A stretch of DNA of 64,000 bases from Castellaniella daejeonensis. GTDB taxonomy: Bacteria; Pseudomonadota; Gammaproteobacteria; Burkholderiales; Burkholderiaceae_B. The notes beneath the pieces were generated by a model. The model did not search any database. It was given only the letters and a program-made list of their open reading frames with translations, and was not told the origin of the DNA. The stretch is from the NCBI RefSeq assembly GCF_039523555.1, contig NZ_BAAAFN010000011.1:270736-334735 (forward strand). The letters run 5' to 3'. This document shows positions 1 to 8,335 of the stretch, piece by piece. The stretch's first letter is position 1. Every line of letters begins with the position of its first letter. Position numbers and translations under genes: made by a program.

Positions 1-187
1 AACTGGGCCAGACGGCCCCGACTCCGGCCGGCGCGTCCAGGAGTTCGCGCAGGAACAGCCCCATCGGCGCCGCCCGGATCGCTCCGGCCATCCGGCGGGA
101 GCCGGCCGCATACCGTAACCCGACGGCCCCGGCGGCCCGCAGGCCTTCGATCAAGGGCAGCAGCGCGACACCCGCGTTTTTCAGCAT
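1..187 (-). CDS. SAM-dependent methyltransferase, phospholipid N-methyltransferase-like (N-terminus only)
   Basis: Only the first 62 or so codons lie in the window; the gene runs off the left edge. The ATG at 187 opens MLKNAGVALL, and the stretch FLRELLDAPAGVGAVWPS near residues 45-62 resembles the 'FLR..L..P..VGAV.PSS' opening of PmtA-like and rRNA-adenine-dimethylase-like phospholipid methyltransferases. That opening precedes the SAM-binding fold in the family. The SAM-binding motifs themselves are outside the window, so the call rests on one short motif. No clear ribosome site is seen upstream. Confidence 0.45.
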   Translation of the reverse strand, partial: MLKNAGVALLPLIEGLRAAGAVGLRYAAGSRRMAGAIRAAPMGLFLRELLDAPAGVGAVWPS

Positions 188-384
188 GGAGACCTCTTCC
201 AGTTCCCGAGCGATGCCGGATAAGTTATCAGATGCCGGGTCCGGCCGGAGTATGCGTTCGTGACAGGAAGGACGCGGGATACGGGTGCGCAGGGAACATA
301 TCGCCCACATCCGTTACTCATCGTGCATCCCGGTCTGGAACCGCACCGGCGTCCCTTCCCACCCCTCGACCGGAGGAAACCCGG

Positions 385-808
385 ATGTCCAAGCAAAACC
401 TGCAAACGCGCCGTGCTGCAACAGATCGCGGACGCCAACTTCTACCGGGTCGGCGCCGGCGGTGGCACCCTGTCGACCAATTCGCGCGAGGGCATGGTGT
501 ACCTGCAATTCCGCGAACCAACCGCACGGATGGACCAGGCCCGGCTCCAGGACCTGCTGCAGGCGCTCGCCAACAACGCCGAACGCTGGAGCGCCCGCGA
601 CTTCGTCCGCGCCCTGCTCGACGAATGCCTGGGCTTCCAGGGCTTCACCCCCGAACAGATGCGCGCCCTGATGGAGGTCAACCGCGAAGCCGGCCAGTTC
701 GCGCTGGACATCACCGAAGGCGATCCGGCCAGGACCGCCCAGCAATGCCCGGGCATGCAGCGCCAGATCCGCGACGGGCTGGAGATCCTGCGGGGCGGCC
801 GCGCCGCC
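385..808 (+). pseudogene. Unrecognised ORF, apparently frameshifted and without its own stop
   Basis: A good ribosome site (ggaggaa at about 372-378) precedes an ATG at 385 that reads MSKQNLQTR. The coding-like reading with strong GC-rich third positions then continues in the +2 frame from about 410 (LQQIADANFYRVGAGGG, later DFVRALLDECLGFQGFTPEQ) to about 800. A single extra base near 408-412 would join the two. In the +2 frame no stop occurs before the convergent pbpG gene is entered, so the 3' end also looks lost. I do not recognise the family: it is soluble, mixed alpha-helical, with no signal peptide or membrane segment. An alternative is translation from the GTG at 413, but that has no ribosome site. 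Confidence 0.4.
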
Positions 809-1804
809 CTATTTCGCCGCCATCCGGCTGTCCAGGACGCGCCGCAGGCGCACCGCGTCGCCGAAGCGCGAACCGCTCATCCCCTGCGCGTTGAGCAGCA
901 CCATGGCGAGATTGCGGCCGCCGAGCCGGACCATCATCACCAGGCAATCGCCGGCCTCGCGGGTGGTGCCGGTCTTGGAAGCCAGGATGTCCCAGCGGGG
1001 CCGGCCCACCAGCATGTTGGTGTTGCGGAACGTCCGCCCGTCGATGCTGTACTTGGCATCCGTGGTGAATTCCCCGATCAGCGGCTGCCGGGACGCCGCA
1101 TGCACCAGCCTGGCCAGGTCCCGGGCCGTGGACACGTTTTCATTGGACAGGCCGATGGGCTCCACGAACCGGGAGTCGCCCATGCCCAGCGCGGCCGCCC
1201 GCGCGTTCATCGCCTCGACGAAGGCCGTCATGCCGCCCGGGTAGGTGCGCCCCAGGGCGTGCGCCGCGCTGTTCTCGGACGAGGCCAGCGCCAGATGCAG
1301 CAGATCGGCGCGGCTCAGGCGCGCGCCGGCCGCCAGGCGCGAAGGCAGCTCGCTGGGCACGTCGACGTCGCTGGCGTCGATGACGATCGTCTCGTCCATG
1401 GGCAGGCCGGCCTCGACCACCACCAGCGCCGTCATGAGCTTGACGAGGGAGGCGATCGGCCGCACGACGTCCGCGTCGCGCGCGAACAGGACCTCGGACG
1501 TGTCCATGTCCTGCACGAACGCCGTGGTGGACTTGAGCTTTTCGATTTCCCCGGCCGGATCGCGCGTGACCAGCGGCGCCTTGGCCACGGCATCGGGATC
1601 GAGCGGTTCCGGCGTCGCCCCCCAGCGCTGCACGGCGATGCGTCGGCCGTAGCCGTGCAGGCAGATCGGCAGGGAGGGCTGGGCGTTGCAGGGGTGGAAA
1701 TTGGCGACCTGGGCGGACACGGAGGGCGGCCAGCCCGCGCCGACGGCCATGGCGAGGGCCGCCGCCATGCAGAAGAAGATCGCCCGCGCCCGTCGCCATG
1801 CCAT
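809..1804 (-). CDS. pbpG: D-alanyl-D-alanine endopeptidase, PbpG/PBP7 type (peptidase S11)
   Basis: Periplasmic penicillin-binding protein of about 331 residues that would cleave DD-peptide crosslinks in peptidoglycan. The three catalytic motifs are visible: SxxK as S119-L-V-K122, SxN as S176-E-N178, and KTG at 277-279 (SKTGTT). The ATG at 1804 is chosen over the longer frame from 1858 because it has a strong ribosome site (ggaggg) five bases upstream and opens directly into a signal peptide (MAWRRARAIFF, hydrophobic stretch, cleavage near VSAQ). The protein has the S11 domain but not the long C-terminal domain of PBP5/6, which fits PbpG. It stands alone and converges on the broken ORF at 385-808. 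Confidence 0.88.
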   Translation of the reverse strand: MAWRRARAIFFCMAAALAMAVGAGWPPSVSAQVANFHPCNAQPSLPICLHGYGRRIAVQRWGATPEPLDPDAVAKAPLVTRDPAGEIEKLKSTTAFVQDMDTSEVLFARDADVVRPIASLVKLMTALVVVEAGLPMDETIVIDASDVDVPSELPSRLAAGARLSRADLLHLALASSENSAAHALGRTYPGGMTAFVEAMNARAAALGMGDSRFVEPIGLSNENVSTARDLARLVHAASRQPLIGEFTTDAKYSIDGRTFRNTNMLVGRPRWDILASKTGTTREAGDCLVMMVRLGGRNLAMVLLNAQGMSGSRFGDAVRLRRVLDSRMAAK

Positions 1805-1870
1805 GACCCCTCCGATCCGTCGGCGCGGCGCGAAGCCGTGCGACGACAAGACACACATTGAAGGGTTATC

Positions 1871-2584
1871 TTACTCTCCGACGGCCGATCGGTACTCGTC
1901 GTGCAGCCGGATCCAGCTCATGGTCCCGCTGGTTTCGTTCCGGCCCTTGGGTGCGAGATCGAGCCAGTTGAAGGCCCCCATCAGCAGTTCGGTGCCCCGG
2001 TGATAGGTCGAATAGCTGTGGAAGACATCGCCCGCCTCGTCCCTGGCGAAAAGGCTGACGCCGAACATGTCCGGGCTGTTGCGGATGGTCGTCAGGCCGT
2101 AGTTGTAGGCCGCGCGGCCGGCGGCGCGGTCCTCCTCGGTGAACGACACGCCGAAGTCGTAGTTGAAGTCGCCCTCGCCGGAGGACACCCACGTGAAGGT
2201 CCAGCCCATGCGCTTCCTGGCCGCCTCGATCTGCCGGACCGACGCGCGGGACACCGCCGCGAACGACAGGTCGGCGTGCTCGAAATGCCGTCGGGCCGCG
2301 TCGACGTGATCCATGGTGTACGAGCAGCCGGGGCACAGGTGGTCCGAGCCCGGGGTCAGCATGAAATGATAGATCGCGAGCTGGCCGCGGCCTTCGAACA
2401 AATCCCCCAGCGAACATTCGCCGCCGGGTCCCTGGAAGACGTAAGGCTTCTCGACCCGCTCCCAGGGCAGGCCGCGGCGCTCCACGCGAAGCGCGTCGAG
2501 CGCGTGGGTCATGGCGCGCTCCTTGGCGAACAGCGCCTTGCGGGCGGCCAGCCACGCTTCGTGCGAAACAACGGAATGGTTCAT
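1871..2584 (-). CDS. DUF899 family thioredoxin-fold protein
   Basis: 237-residue protein of the DUF899 family, which has a thioredoxin-like fold and no established reaction. Family hallmarks are visible: an N-terminal helix region with VEKPYVFQGP, then LAIYHFML and the CPGCSYTMDHVD motif, and the later aromatic run GDFNYDFGVSF. There is no signal peptide, so it is probably cytoplasmic. Its ATG overlaps the stop of the small membrane protein gene upstream by four bases (ATGA), which indicates translational coupling. Confidence 0.8.
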   Translation of the reverse strand: MNHSVVSHEAWLAARKALFAKERAMTHALDALRVERRGLPWERVEKPYVFQGPGGECSLGDLFEGRGQLAIYHFMLTPGSDHLCPGCSYTMDHVDAARRHFEHADLSFAAVSRASVRQIEAARKRMGWTFTWVSSGEGDFNYDFGVSFTEEDRAAGRAAYNYGLTTIRNSPDMFGVSLFARDEAGDVFHSYSTYHRGTELLMGAFNWLDLAPKGRNETSGTMSWIRLHDEYRSAVGE

Positions 2585-2868
2585 GGCATTCTCCTTCGGT
2601 CATCGGTCGGTGCGCGCCCCGCTGCGCGAGCCAGCCTCAACCAGGGCGGCAGATGGAAGAGGCTCATCAACAGGTACATCGTGGTCATGCCATCGAGCGG
2701 CGAAGCCCCCGGATCCGGCGCGCAGAACATCGCCGGGGAAGCATCGCGCATCGCGGCCACCGCCATGACCGCGAAGACGGGCGCGGCCGCGCAGGCAAGC
2801 CCATCGGCCGCGATGCGCGCCCACCGCTTCCATGGCTGCCGCGAGGCGGCGACTGAAGACATCGTCAT
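2581..2868 (-). CDS. Small membrane protein of unknown function, coupled to DUF899
   Basis: 95-residue protein starting MTMSSVAASRQPW at 2868, with a purine-rich aaagggg a few bases upstream. A longer frame extends to 3078, but its N-terminus is arginine/proline rich and looks non-coding. There are two probable membrane segments, around residues 21-40 (ACAAAPVFAVMAVAA) and 62-76 (MTTMYLLMSLFHL). The protein overlaps the DUF899 start by four bases, so the pair is probably one transcription unit. The function is not recognised. The middle of the protein (MFCAPDPG) holds a single cysteine. Confidence 0.6.
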   Translation of the reverse strand: MTMSSVAASRQPWKRWARIAADGLACAAAPVFAVMAVAAMRDASPAMFCAPDPGASPLDGMTTMYLLMSLFHLPPWLRLARAAGRAPTDDRRRMP

Positions 2869-3036
2869 TCGTGTGCCCCTTTCCGGTTGGCATGTCCCGG
2901 TCTCGCCGGACCGTACGGAAATCGTAGGACGGCGCGCATCAGGGGCGGGAGTAACAAATGTGGCGGGATTCGGAGATCGGGGTTTCCGATGGCGCCATCG
3001 CGGCCGGCATCCCGTGGGACAAGCGGGCGGCCAATT

Positions 3037-3056
3037 CTTGGAATGATTCTCAGTCG
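3037..3056. promoter_or_regulatory. Possible metalloregulator (Fur-like) box
   Basis: The stretch ggaatgattctcagtc shares AATGAT-xxTCA with the Fur consensus, roughly 10 of 19 positions, and lies 65-85 bases upstream of the DUF2946 reading frame. Weak evidence; copper operons of this type are reported to be controlled after transcription starts, so the match may be fortuitous. Confidence 0.3.
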
Positions 3057-3121
3057 TGTATGATGCACGAGGTTTCAATCACGGTTTTTTCGACCTCAGA
3101 ACCCTCCCGGCTTCCGCGACC

Positions 3122-3523
3122 ATGACATCCGGACCTCGCACACGCTCGACCCGTCTGGCCGCCTGATTCGGCCTGCTCGCGATGTGCCTGCTCGTCGCCG
3201 CGCCGACCATCAGCTGGCTGGTCGGGACATCGGCGCGGGACGTGGCCGTGCCCGTCTGCCTCTCCGCCGATCAGGCGGCCCCGTCCGCGGCGGACTACCG
3301 CATCCAGGTCGGAGGACATCACGACGGCCCGGCCGATGCGCTGGACGCATGTGGATACTGCGGCCTGCTGGCCCACGACGCCACGCTGCCCGCCACGCCA
3401 CCCGCCGCGCCGGCCGTGCTGCTGCTGGCGCTCGTCCTCCTGGCGGCTCCCCGGTGGATCCGCCACGTGCCGCTGGGCACATTCCCCGCGGGCCGCCCGC
3501 GCGATCCCCCGCACCTTTCCTGA
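3122..3523 (+). pseudogene. DUF2946 protein, CruR-like copper leader ORF, with an in-frame UGA at codon 15
   Basis: The frame from the ATG at 3122 reads MTSGPRTRSTRLAA, then TGA at 3164-3166, then FGLLAMCLLVAAP onwards to a TGA at 3521-3523. A Trp (TGG) would be natural at the UGA. Translation could restart at the ATG at 3182 (113 residues), but neither ATG has a clear ribosome site. Family features are present: an N-terminal hydrophobic segment, GGHHDG, the DACGYCGLLAH segment with a C-x-x-C pair (codons at about 3350-3361), a hydrophobic stretch, and a C-terminal RPRDPPHLS. In Bordetella pertussis a DUF2946 protein (CruR) heads a TonB-receptor operon. There, copper sensed by the nascent CxxC, together with a C-terminal RAPP stall motif, controls Rho termination before the next gene. 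Position, CxxC and RDPP all fit that scheme here. The stop may be a real mutation or a sequencing error. Confidence 0.7.
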
Positions 3524-3617
3524 CATCCCCGGCCTTCGTGCCGGCGACCCCGTCCGCGCCCAGGCCTTGCGACAAGGCCCGGCGCAGCCATTCCTCCATC
3601 GTCAGGAAGAACACATC

Positions 3618-5933
3618 ATGCATCCAGCCTTCAAACGGGAGGCCGCGTACGGCCCACGGCCGTGCGCCGCGATCCTGTGCGCCCTCGCATCCCTCGCGCT
3701 CGCCTCCGGGCCGGCCGAAGCCGAGCCGGAGGCGCCCGCCGCCCTGCCCGCCATCACGGTCACGGGCACAGCCGAACGCCCCGCCACCGATCCCGACATG
3801 CCCGCCAGCGTCGAATCCGTCACGCGCGAACAGTTCCGGAACTGGAACGTGATCAACAGCGAAGACACCCTGAAGTACCTGCCCAACCTGGACGTGCGCA
3901 AGCGCTTCATCGGGGACCAGAATTCGATCATCGCGGTGCGCGGCACCAGCAACACGCAAAGCGCCCGGGGGCTGGTCTATGCCGACGGACTGCTGCTGAG
4001 CAACCTGCTGGGCAACAGCTACTCGTTCCCGCCCCGCTGGTCCATGGTGTTCCCGGACGACATCGAACGCGTGGACGTCGCGTACGGCCCCTTTTCCGCG
4101 CTCTACCCGGGCAACGCCATGGGATCGACGGTGCTGATCACCACCCGGATGCCCACGCGGTTCGAAGCCCGCGCCAACGCGAAGGCGTTCACGCAGCACT
4201 TCGACCTGTTCGGCGTCGATCGGGATTTCGACGGTCACGAGATTTCCGCCACGATTGGCGACAAGGTCGGCCGCCTGTCGTATCTGCTGGGCGTCAACCG
4301 CCTGAAAAGCACCAGCCAGCCGATGCAGTTCGCCACCCTGGCGCAATCGGACAAACCCGCGACGGCAGGCGCCACGCCGGTGTCGGGCGCATCTTTCTAC
4401 GACAACCAGACGGGCCAGCGCACCGCGGTCCTGGGGATGAGCGGAGAAGGCATCAAGCACACGACGCAGGACCAGTTCAAGCTCAGGCTGCAATACGACC
4501 TGACATCCGAACTGCAGGCCGGCGCGTCCGTGGCCTACTGGCACGAACGCTACACGAGCGATACCTCGACCTTCCTGAGGGACGAGAACGGCGACCCCGT
4601 CTACGCCGGCAAGGTGGCCATCGACGGACGCGAGTACGACATCCCCGCGTCGGCATTGGCGGCGAGCCGGGGGGAAAGCGACAACTGGCTCTACGGCCTG
4701 TCGCTGCGGACCACCCGGGCGAGCGGCTGGAACGCGGAGGTGAACGCCTCGGCCTTCGACGTGACGCGCAGCGTGGGGCGGCAGGCCAATGCCGGCGGCT
4801 CCTTCGACGGTCCGGGCACCATCACCTATGGCGACGGCACGGGCTGGAAGACCTTCGATCTCAAGGCCGGCTACACGCCCTCCGCGCAGGCCGGCCCGCG
4901 GGCCCATCGGCTGGCGCTGGGCTACCACTTCGATCGCTACGCCACCCGGAACGGCACATTCAATACGACGAACTGGCAAGGCGGCGCGGCCGGCGCGCTG
5001 AAGAATGCGTTCGAGGGCAGGACCAGCACGCAGGCGCTCTACATTCAGGACGGATGGCGGTTCCTGCCGCGCTGGAAACTCGTCTACGGCCTGCGCTACG
5101 AGGACTGGCGGGCCTACGGCGGTTCGCAGGCGTCCGGGGCCGCCCGGCTGTCGTATCCCGGGGCGTCCCGGCGCCATGTGTCGCCCAAGGCCTCGCTGTC
5201 GTTCGACGTGTCCGACGACCTGACGCTGCGCGCCTCGATCGGCCGGGCCTACCGCTTTCCGACCGTCGGCGAACTGTTCCAGGGCCAGATCAGCGGTTCG
5301 TCCATCGTCAACAACAACCCCGACCTGCGGGCGGAAAACGACCTGGGCAAGGAACTGTCGGCCGAATGGTGGCACTGGAACGGCGTCTTCCGGCTCTCCC
5401 TGTTCCAGGACGACGTGCGCGACGCCATCTTCCGCCAGACGGACACCACGGTCATCCCGAACGTCACCAATTTCCAGAACATCGACGAGGTGCGCACGCG
5501 CGGTGCCGAACTGGGCTACCAGGGGCGGGACGTCGGAATGGCGGGCCTGGACATCACCGCGAGCGTGGCCTACACCCGATCGAAGATCCTCGCCAACGCG
5601 TCCAACCCCGAATCCGTCGGCAAGTATTTCTACCGGATCCCGCTGTGGCGCGCCAAGCTGCTGGGCACGTACCGGTTCGGAGAGCGGGCGTCGGCGAGCG
5701 CGGGCGTGCGGTATTCCGGCCGGCAGTACAACACGCTGACCAACACGGACACCAACCCCGACGTCTACGGCGGCACCAGCACCTACACCGTCGCCGACCT
5801 GAAATTCACCTACAGGCCCAACCGGTTCAGCGAGGTGAGCGTGGGCGTGGACAACCTGTTCGACAAGCGCTATTTCGTCTACCACCCCTACCCAGGACGC
5901 ACGCTCTACGTCCAGGCGGCGGTGCGGATGTGA
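3618..5933 (+). CDS. TonB-dependent outer-membrane receptor, probable copper/metallophore uptake (BfrG-like position)
   Basis: 771-residue outer-membrane receptor. It starts at the ATG at 3618 with aggaaga seven bases upstream. A signal peptide is visible (CAAILCALASLALASGPAEA). It is followed by a TonB-box-like segment (ALPAITVTGTAER), the plug domain (about residues 50-170, with NSIIAVRG and ERVDVAYGPFSALYPGNAMG) and a beta-barrel rich in aromatic, alternating strands to a C-terminal NLFDKRYFVYHPYPGR. It lies 94 bases after the DUF2946 leader ORF and precedes a beta-propeller and a thioredoxin-like protein, the arrangement of copper-repressed uptake operons such as that of bfrG in B. pertussis. 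The substrate is inferred from context only; iron siderophore uptake is the main alternative. Confidence 0.85.
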   Translation: MHPAFKREAAYGPRPCAAILCALASLALASGPAEAEPEAPAALPAITVTGTAERPATDPDMPASVESVTREQFRNWNVINSEDTLKYLPNLDVRKRFIGDQNSIIAVRGTSNTQSARGLVYADGLLLSNLLGNSYSFPPRWSMVFPDDIERVDVAYGPFSALYPGNAMGSTVLITTRMPTRFEARANAKAFTQHFDLFGVDRDFDGHEISATIGDKVGRLSYLLGVNRLKSTSQPMQFATLAQSDKPATAGATPVSGASFYDNQTGQRTAVLGMSGEGIKHTTQDQFKLRLQYDLTSELQAGASVAYWHERYTSDTSTFLRDENGDPVYAGKVAIDGREYDIPASALAASRGESDNWLYGLSLRTTRASGWNAEVNASAFDVTRSVGRQANAGGSFDGPGTITYGDGTGWKTFDLKAGYTPSAQAGPRAHRLALGYHFDRYATRNGTFNTTNWQGGAAGALKNAFEGRTSTQALYIQDGWRFLPRWKLVYGLRYEDWRAYGGSQASGAARLSYPGASRRHVSPKASLSFDVSDDLTLRASIGRAYRFPTVGELFQGQISGSSIVNNNPDLRAENDLGKELSAEWWHWNGVFRLSLFQDDVRDAIFRQTDTTVIPNVTNFQNIDEVRTRGAELGYQGRDVGMAGLDITASVAYTRSKILANASNPESVGKYFYRIPLWRAKLLGTYRFGERASASAGVRYSGRQYNTLTNTDTNPDVYGGTSTYTVADLKFTYRPNRFSEVSVGVDNLFDKRYFVYHPYPGRTLYVQAAVRM

Positions 5934-5964
5934 AACATGCCTCATTTCACTGCAAGGAATCGAC

Positions 5965-7182
5965 ATGAACATGAATAAGTTGCCGCGGTTGCTGCTGCTC
6001 TTCCTGCTCCTGGCCCTCCCCTGGCGGGCGTTCTCCCATGCGGCCTCCATGCGGATGGATCATCGCCCGGGCGCCCACATGGCGCCGGTCATGGCCACCA
6101 GCGCGGCGTTCGGGCCGAAGGACCGGCTCTGGACGGTGTCGGCCGACGATGGCCGCCTGTCGGTGCGCCATTCCGACGACCTGGGCCGGACATTCAGCAC
6201 GCCCGTCGTGATCGACGCTCCCGCCGGGTCGATTCTCACCATGGGCGAGGACAGGCCCACGATCGCCCTGGGACAACAAGGGGAGATCTACATCGCCTGG
6301 ACCCGGTCGCTGCCCAGGCCGTACACGGGGCACATCCTGTTCTCCCGCTCGGTGGACGGAGGCCGGCACTTTTCGACACCCATCCGGGTGCACCGGGACG
6401 ACGCCGAAATCACCCACCGCCTGGCATCCCTGGCGGTCGATGCCCAGGGACGCGTGCTGATCGCCTGGATAGACCGGCGCGACTTCGAGGCCGCCGGGTT
6501 GCGGAAAGAAGCCTACGCGGGCACAGCCGTCTACTACGCGCGGTCGGACGACGCGGGCGCCAGCTTCGGACCGGAACGCAAACTGGCCGACCACAGCTGC
6601 GATTGCTGCCGCATCGCCACTGCGCGCGCGCCGGACGGCGGGATCGGCGTGCTCTGGCGCTTCGAGGACGCGGACGATCTCCGGGACCACGCCTACGCGC
6701 TCGTTCGCGGCGAGTCCGTCACACAGCCCCCCGCCCGGGCGACCTTCACCGGGTGGCGGGTGAACGCGTGCCCCCACCAGGGCCCCGGCCTGGCCATCGC
6801 CGCCGACGGGACCCGCCACGCGGTCTGGTTCTCCGCCAGGGACGGCGACCCGACCCTCTGGTACGGACGGCTCAACCCGGGACAGCCGCCCGACGATCTG
6901 TTGGCCATCGCCCATGACGGCGCGGCGCACGCCGACGTGGCGGCGGCGGACGATCGGGTCTGGATCGTATGGAACCAGGCCGATGCCGAAGGCCTGAAGC
7001 TGATGGCGCGGCTCTCGTCCGACGCGGGCGCGCATTTCGGCGACGCCCGCGAACTCGCGCGCACCGCCACGGATGCCGGTTCGCCGCAACTGCTGCTCGA
7101 CCGCGACGGCCACGCCTACGCCGCCTGGGACACGGCCGACGGTTTTCGCCTCGTCCCGATCGCTGGAGCCGTAGAACCATGA
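5965..7182 (+). CDS. Exported sialidase-fold (Asp-box) beta-propeller with CxCC motif
   Basis: 405-residue exported protein with a signal peptide (LPRLLLLFLLLALPWRAFSHA). Four Asp-box repeats, S-x-D-x-G-x-x-F, are visible (SDDLGRTF at about 70-77, SVDGGRHF at 129-136, SDDAGASF at 194-201, and SSDAGAHF near the C-terminus). They indicate a sialidase-like propeller. A cluster HSCDCCRIATA (Cys 212, 214, 215) and a later NACPHQGPG are potential metal ligands and do not belong to true sialidases, so glycosidase activity is unlikely. The gene follows the TonB receptor and its stop overlaps the start of the thioredoxin-like gene (ATGA at 7179-7182). A role in periplasmic copper handling is inferred from this context. 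Confidence 0.75.
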   Translation: MNMNKLPRLLLLFLLLALPWRAFSHAASMRMDHRPGAHMAPVMATSAAFGPKDRLWTVSADDGRLSVRHSDDLGRTFSTPVVIDAPAGSILTMGEDRPTIALGQQGEIYIAWTRSLPRPYTGHILFSRSVDGGRHFSTPIRVHRDDAEITHRLASLAVDAQGRVLIAWIDRRDFEAAGLRKEAYAGTAVYYARSDDAGASFGPERKLADHSCDCCRIATARAPDGGIGVLWRFEDADDLRDHAYALVRGESVTQPPARATFTGWRVNACPHQGPGLAIAADGTRHAVWFSARDGDPTLWYGRLNPGQPPDDLLAIAHDGAAHADVAAADDRVWIVWNQADAEGLKLMARLSSDAGAHFGDARELARTATDAGSPQLLLDRDGHAYAAWDTADGFRLVPIAGAVEP

Positions 7183-7643
7183 AAACGCTCATCCTGTCGC
7201 TGTCGATGCTGGTCGCCCTGCCCGCGGCCGCGGCGTCCCTGGAGCCCTTGACGGCCGGGGACATACCGGCCCTGCTCGAGCCGCCCGCGCGCGGCGTCCG
7301 CGTCATCGAACTGTGGGCGCTGTATTGCACCTACTGCGAGACCAACCTGCGGGCCGTCGCCGAACTGGGCGCGACCGGCGAGGACGTCCAGGCCGTGACG
7401 GTCAATACCGACCGGAACGTCCCCGAGGAAGCCATCCTGAAGCGCCTGCGTTCGGCGCGGGCGACCGGTGTCCCCGCGCGCGCCTACGCGGGCACGTCCG
7501 TCCAGCGACTCAACTACCTGATCGATCCGCACTGGGGCGGCGAACTGCCGTACACGGTGGTCATCCACGCGGACGGCACCCGACGAACGGCCAGCGGCAC
7601 GCTGACCGAGGAACGGCTGAGGGCGCTGGCCGGCGGCCGCTGA
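7179..7643 (+). CDS. Periplasmic thioredoxin-like (TlpA-type) protein
   Basis: 154-residue protein with a signal peptide (MKTLILSLSMLVALPAAAA). The redox motif is WALYCTYC, with Cys 50 and Cys 53, in the usual place after a beta-strand (VRVIEL). The later ELPYTVVIHADG gives the cis-proline and strand expected of a thioredoxin fold. The start codon overlaps the stop of the propeller gene by four bases. In this operon it could keep the Cys cluster of the propeller or a metal ligand reduced; that role is inference. Confidence 0.8.
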   Translation: MKTLILSLSMLVALPAAAASLEPLTAGDIPALLEPPARGVRVIELWALYCTYCETNLRAVAELGATGEDVQAVTVNTDRNVPEEAILKRLRSARATGVPARAYAGTSVQRLNYLIDPHWGGELPYTVVIHADGTRRTASGTLTEERLRALAGGR

Positions 7644-7686
7644 TTCAGGTCGCGGGTCGTCCGGCGCCTGCCGCCCGGCGCCGCGC

Positions 7687-8319
7687 TCACATCCTGATCG
7701 CGCTGGCGAACAGTCCGGCGGCCCGCACGGCGTCGATCGCCACGCAGTCCAGCTCGCGGCGGACGTCCGCGGCGAGGTCGATGGTCGTCAAGCCCGTGCA
7801 TGAAAACACGATGACCCGGGCGCCTTCCTCATGCAGGCGCCGCGCGCAGTCCAGCGCGGCCCGCCGGCCATCCGCGGTCAGCAGGTCGGTGGTCCTGGTC
7901 ACTCCCGACGGCCGTGCATAGGGCACGGACTCGCCCAGGACATGCCGGTAAGGCGCGGGGGCTTCCTCGCCGATGCCGATGACCGCGCAGGGCCTGTCCA
8001 GGAATCCGGCCACCCGCGCGGCCGCGCTGCCGGCCGAAATGACCGGGATGTCCACGGCCTCGCGCAACTGCGCCAGCCCCGGGTCCGCGGCACAGCTCAG
8101 GAACAGGCCCGCGCAGCCGCTTTGCCGCAGCCGCCGGCCCAGGCGCACGATCTTCGGGATCGCGAGCGCCTCGCTCTGTGCGTCGTAGATGCCATCCGGC
8201 TGATCGGGGATGCACTCCGTCACGGTGCGCAGTCCGTATTCCCGTTCCAGGATGCGGCCGTGCTCGAACAGCACCGCCTCGTCCTCCGTCGTCAGGACCC
8301 GGATGATTCCAAGCGTCAT
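7687..8319 (-). CDS. Asp/Glu/hydantoin racemase family protein
   Basis: 210-residue cytoplasmic protein starting MTLGIIRVLTT at 8319 behind a strong ribosome site (gggaggc). The two catalytic cysteines of the cofactor-independent racemase family are visible in FLSCAADPG (N-terminal half) and VIVFSCTGLTTID (C-terminal half). A glycine-rich strand (PVISAGSAA) lies between them. The family includes aspartate, glutamate and hydantoin racemases and maleate isomerases; the exact substrate cannot be read. It is the last gene of the operon OPT-DUF1177-AroM-PepE-racemase, which suggests it epimerises a product released from an imported peptide-like compound. Confidence 0.75.
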   Translation of the reverse strand: MTLGIIRVLTTEDEAVLFEHGRILEREYGLRTVTECIPDQPDGIYDAQSEALAIPKIVRLGRRLRQSGCAGLFLSCAADPGLAQLREAVDIPVISAGSAAARVAGFLDRPCAVIGIGEEAPAPYRHVLGESVPYARPSGVTRTTDLLTADGRRAALDCARRLHEEGARVIVFSCTGLTTIDLAADVRRELDCVAIDAVRAAGLFASAIRM

Positions 8320-8335
8320 GGTCTTGCCTCCCGAT

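Noticed and set aside
3037..3056. Firm Fur-box assignment upstream of the TonB receptor
   Set aside because: Only about half of the consensus positions match and the operon context is copper; kept only as a weak site.
3164..3166. UGA in the DUF2946 frame read as selenocysteine
   Set aside because: No SECIS-like hairpin with the right spacing is evident, the position suits Trp, and the family has no known selenocysteine there.
3210..6050. 946-codon minus-strand frame across the TonB receptor
   Set aside because: It is the antisense shadow of a clear receptor gene with signal peptide, plug and barrel; its composition is Arg/Gly/Val-rich with no family signature, as expected of high-GC antisense frames.
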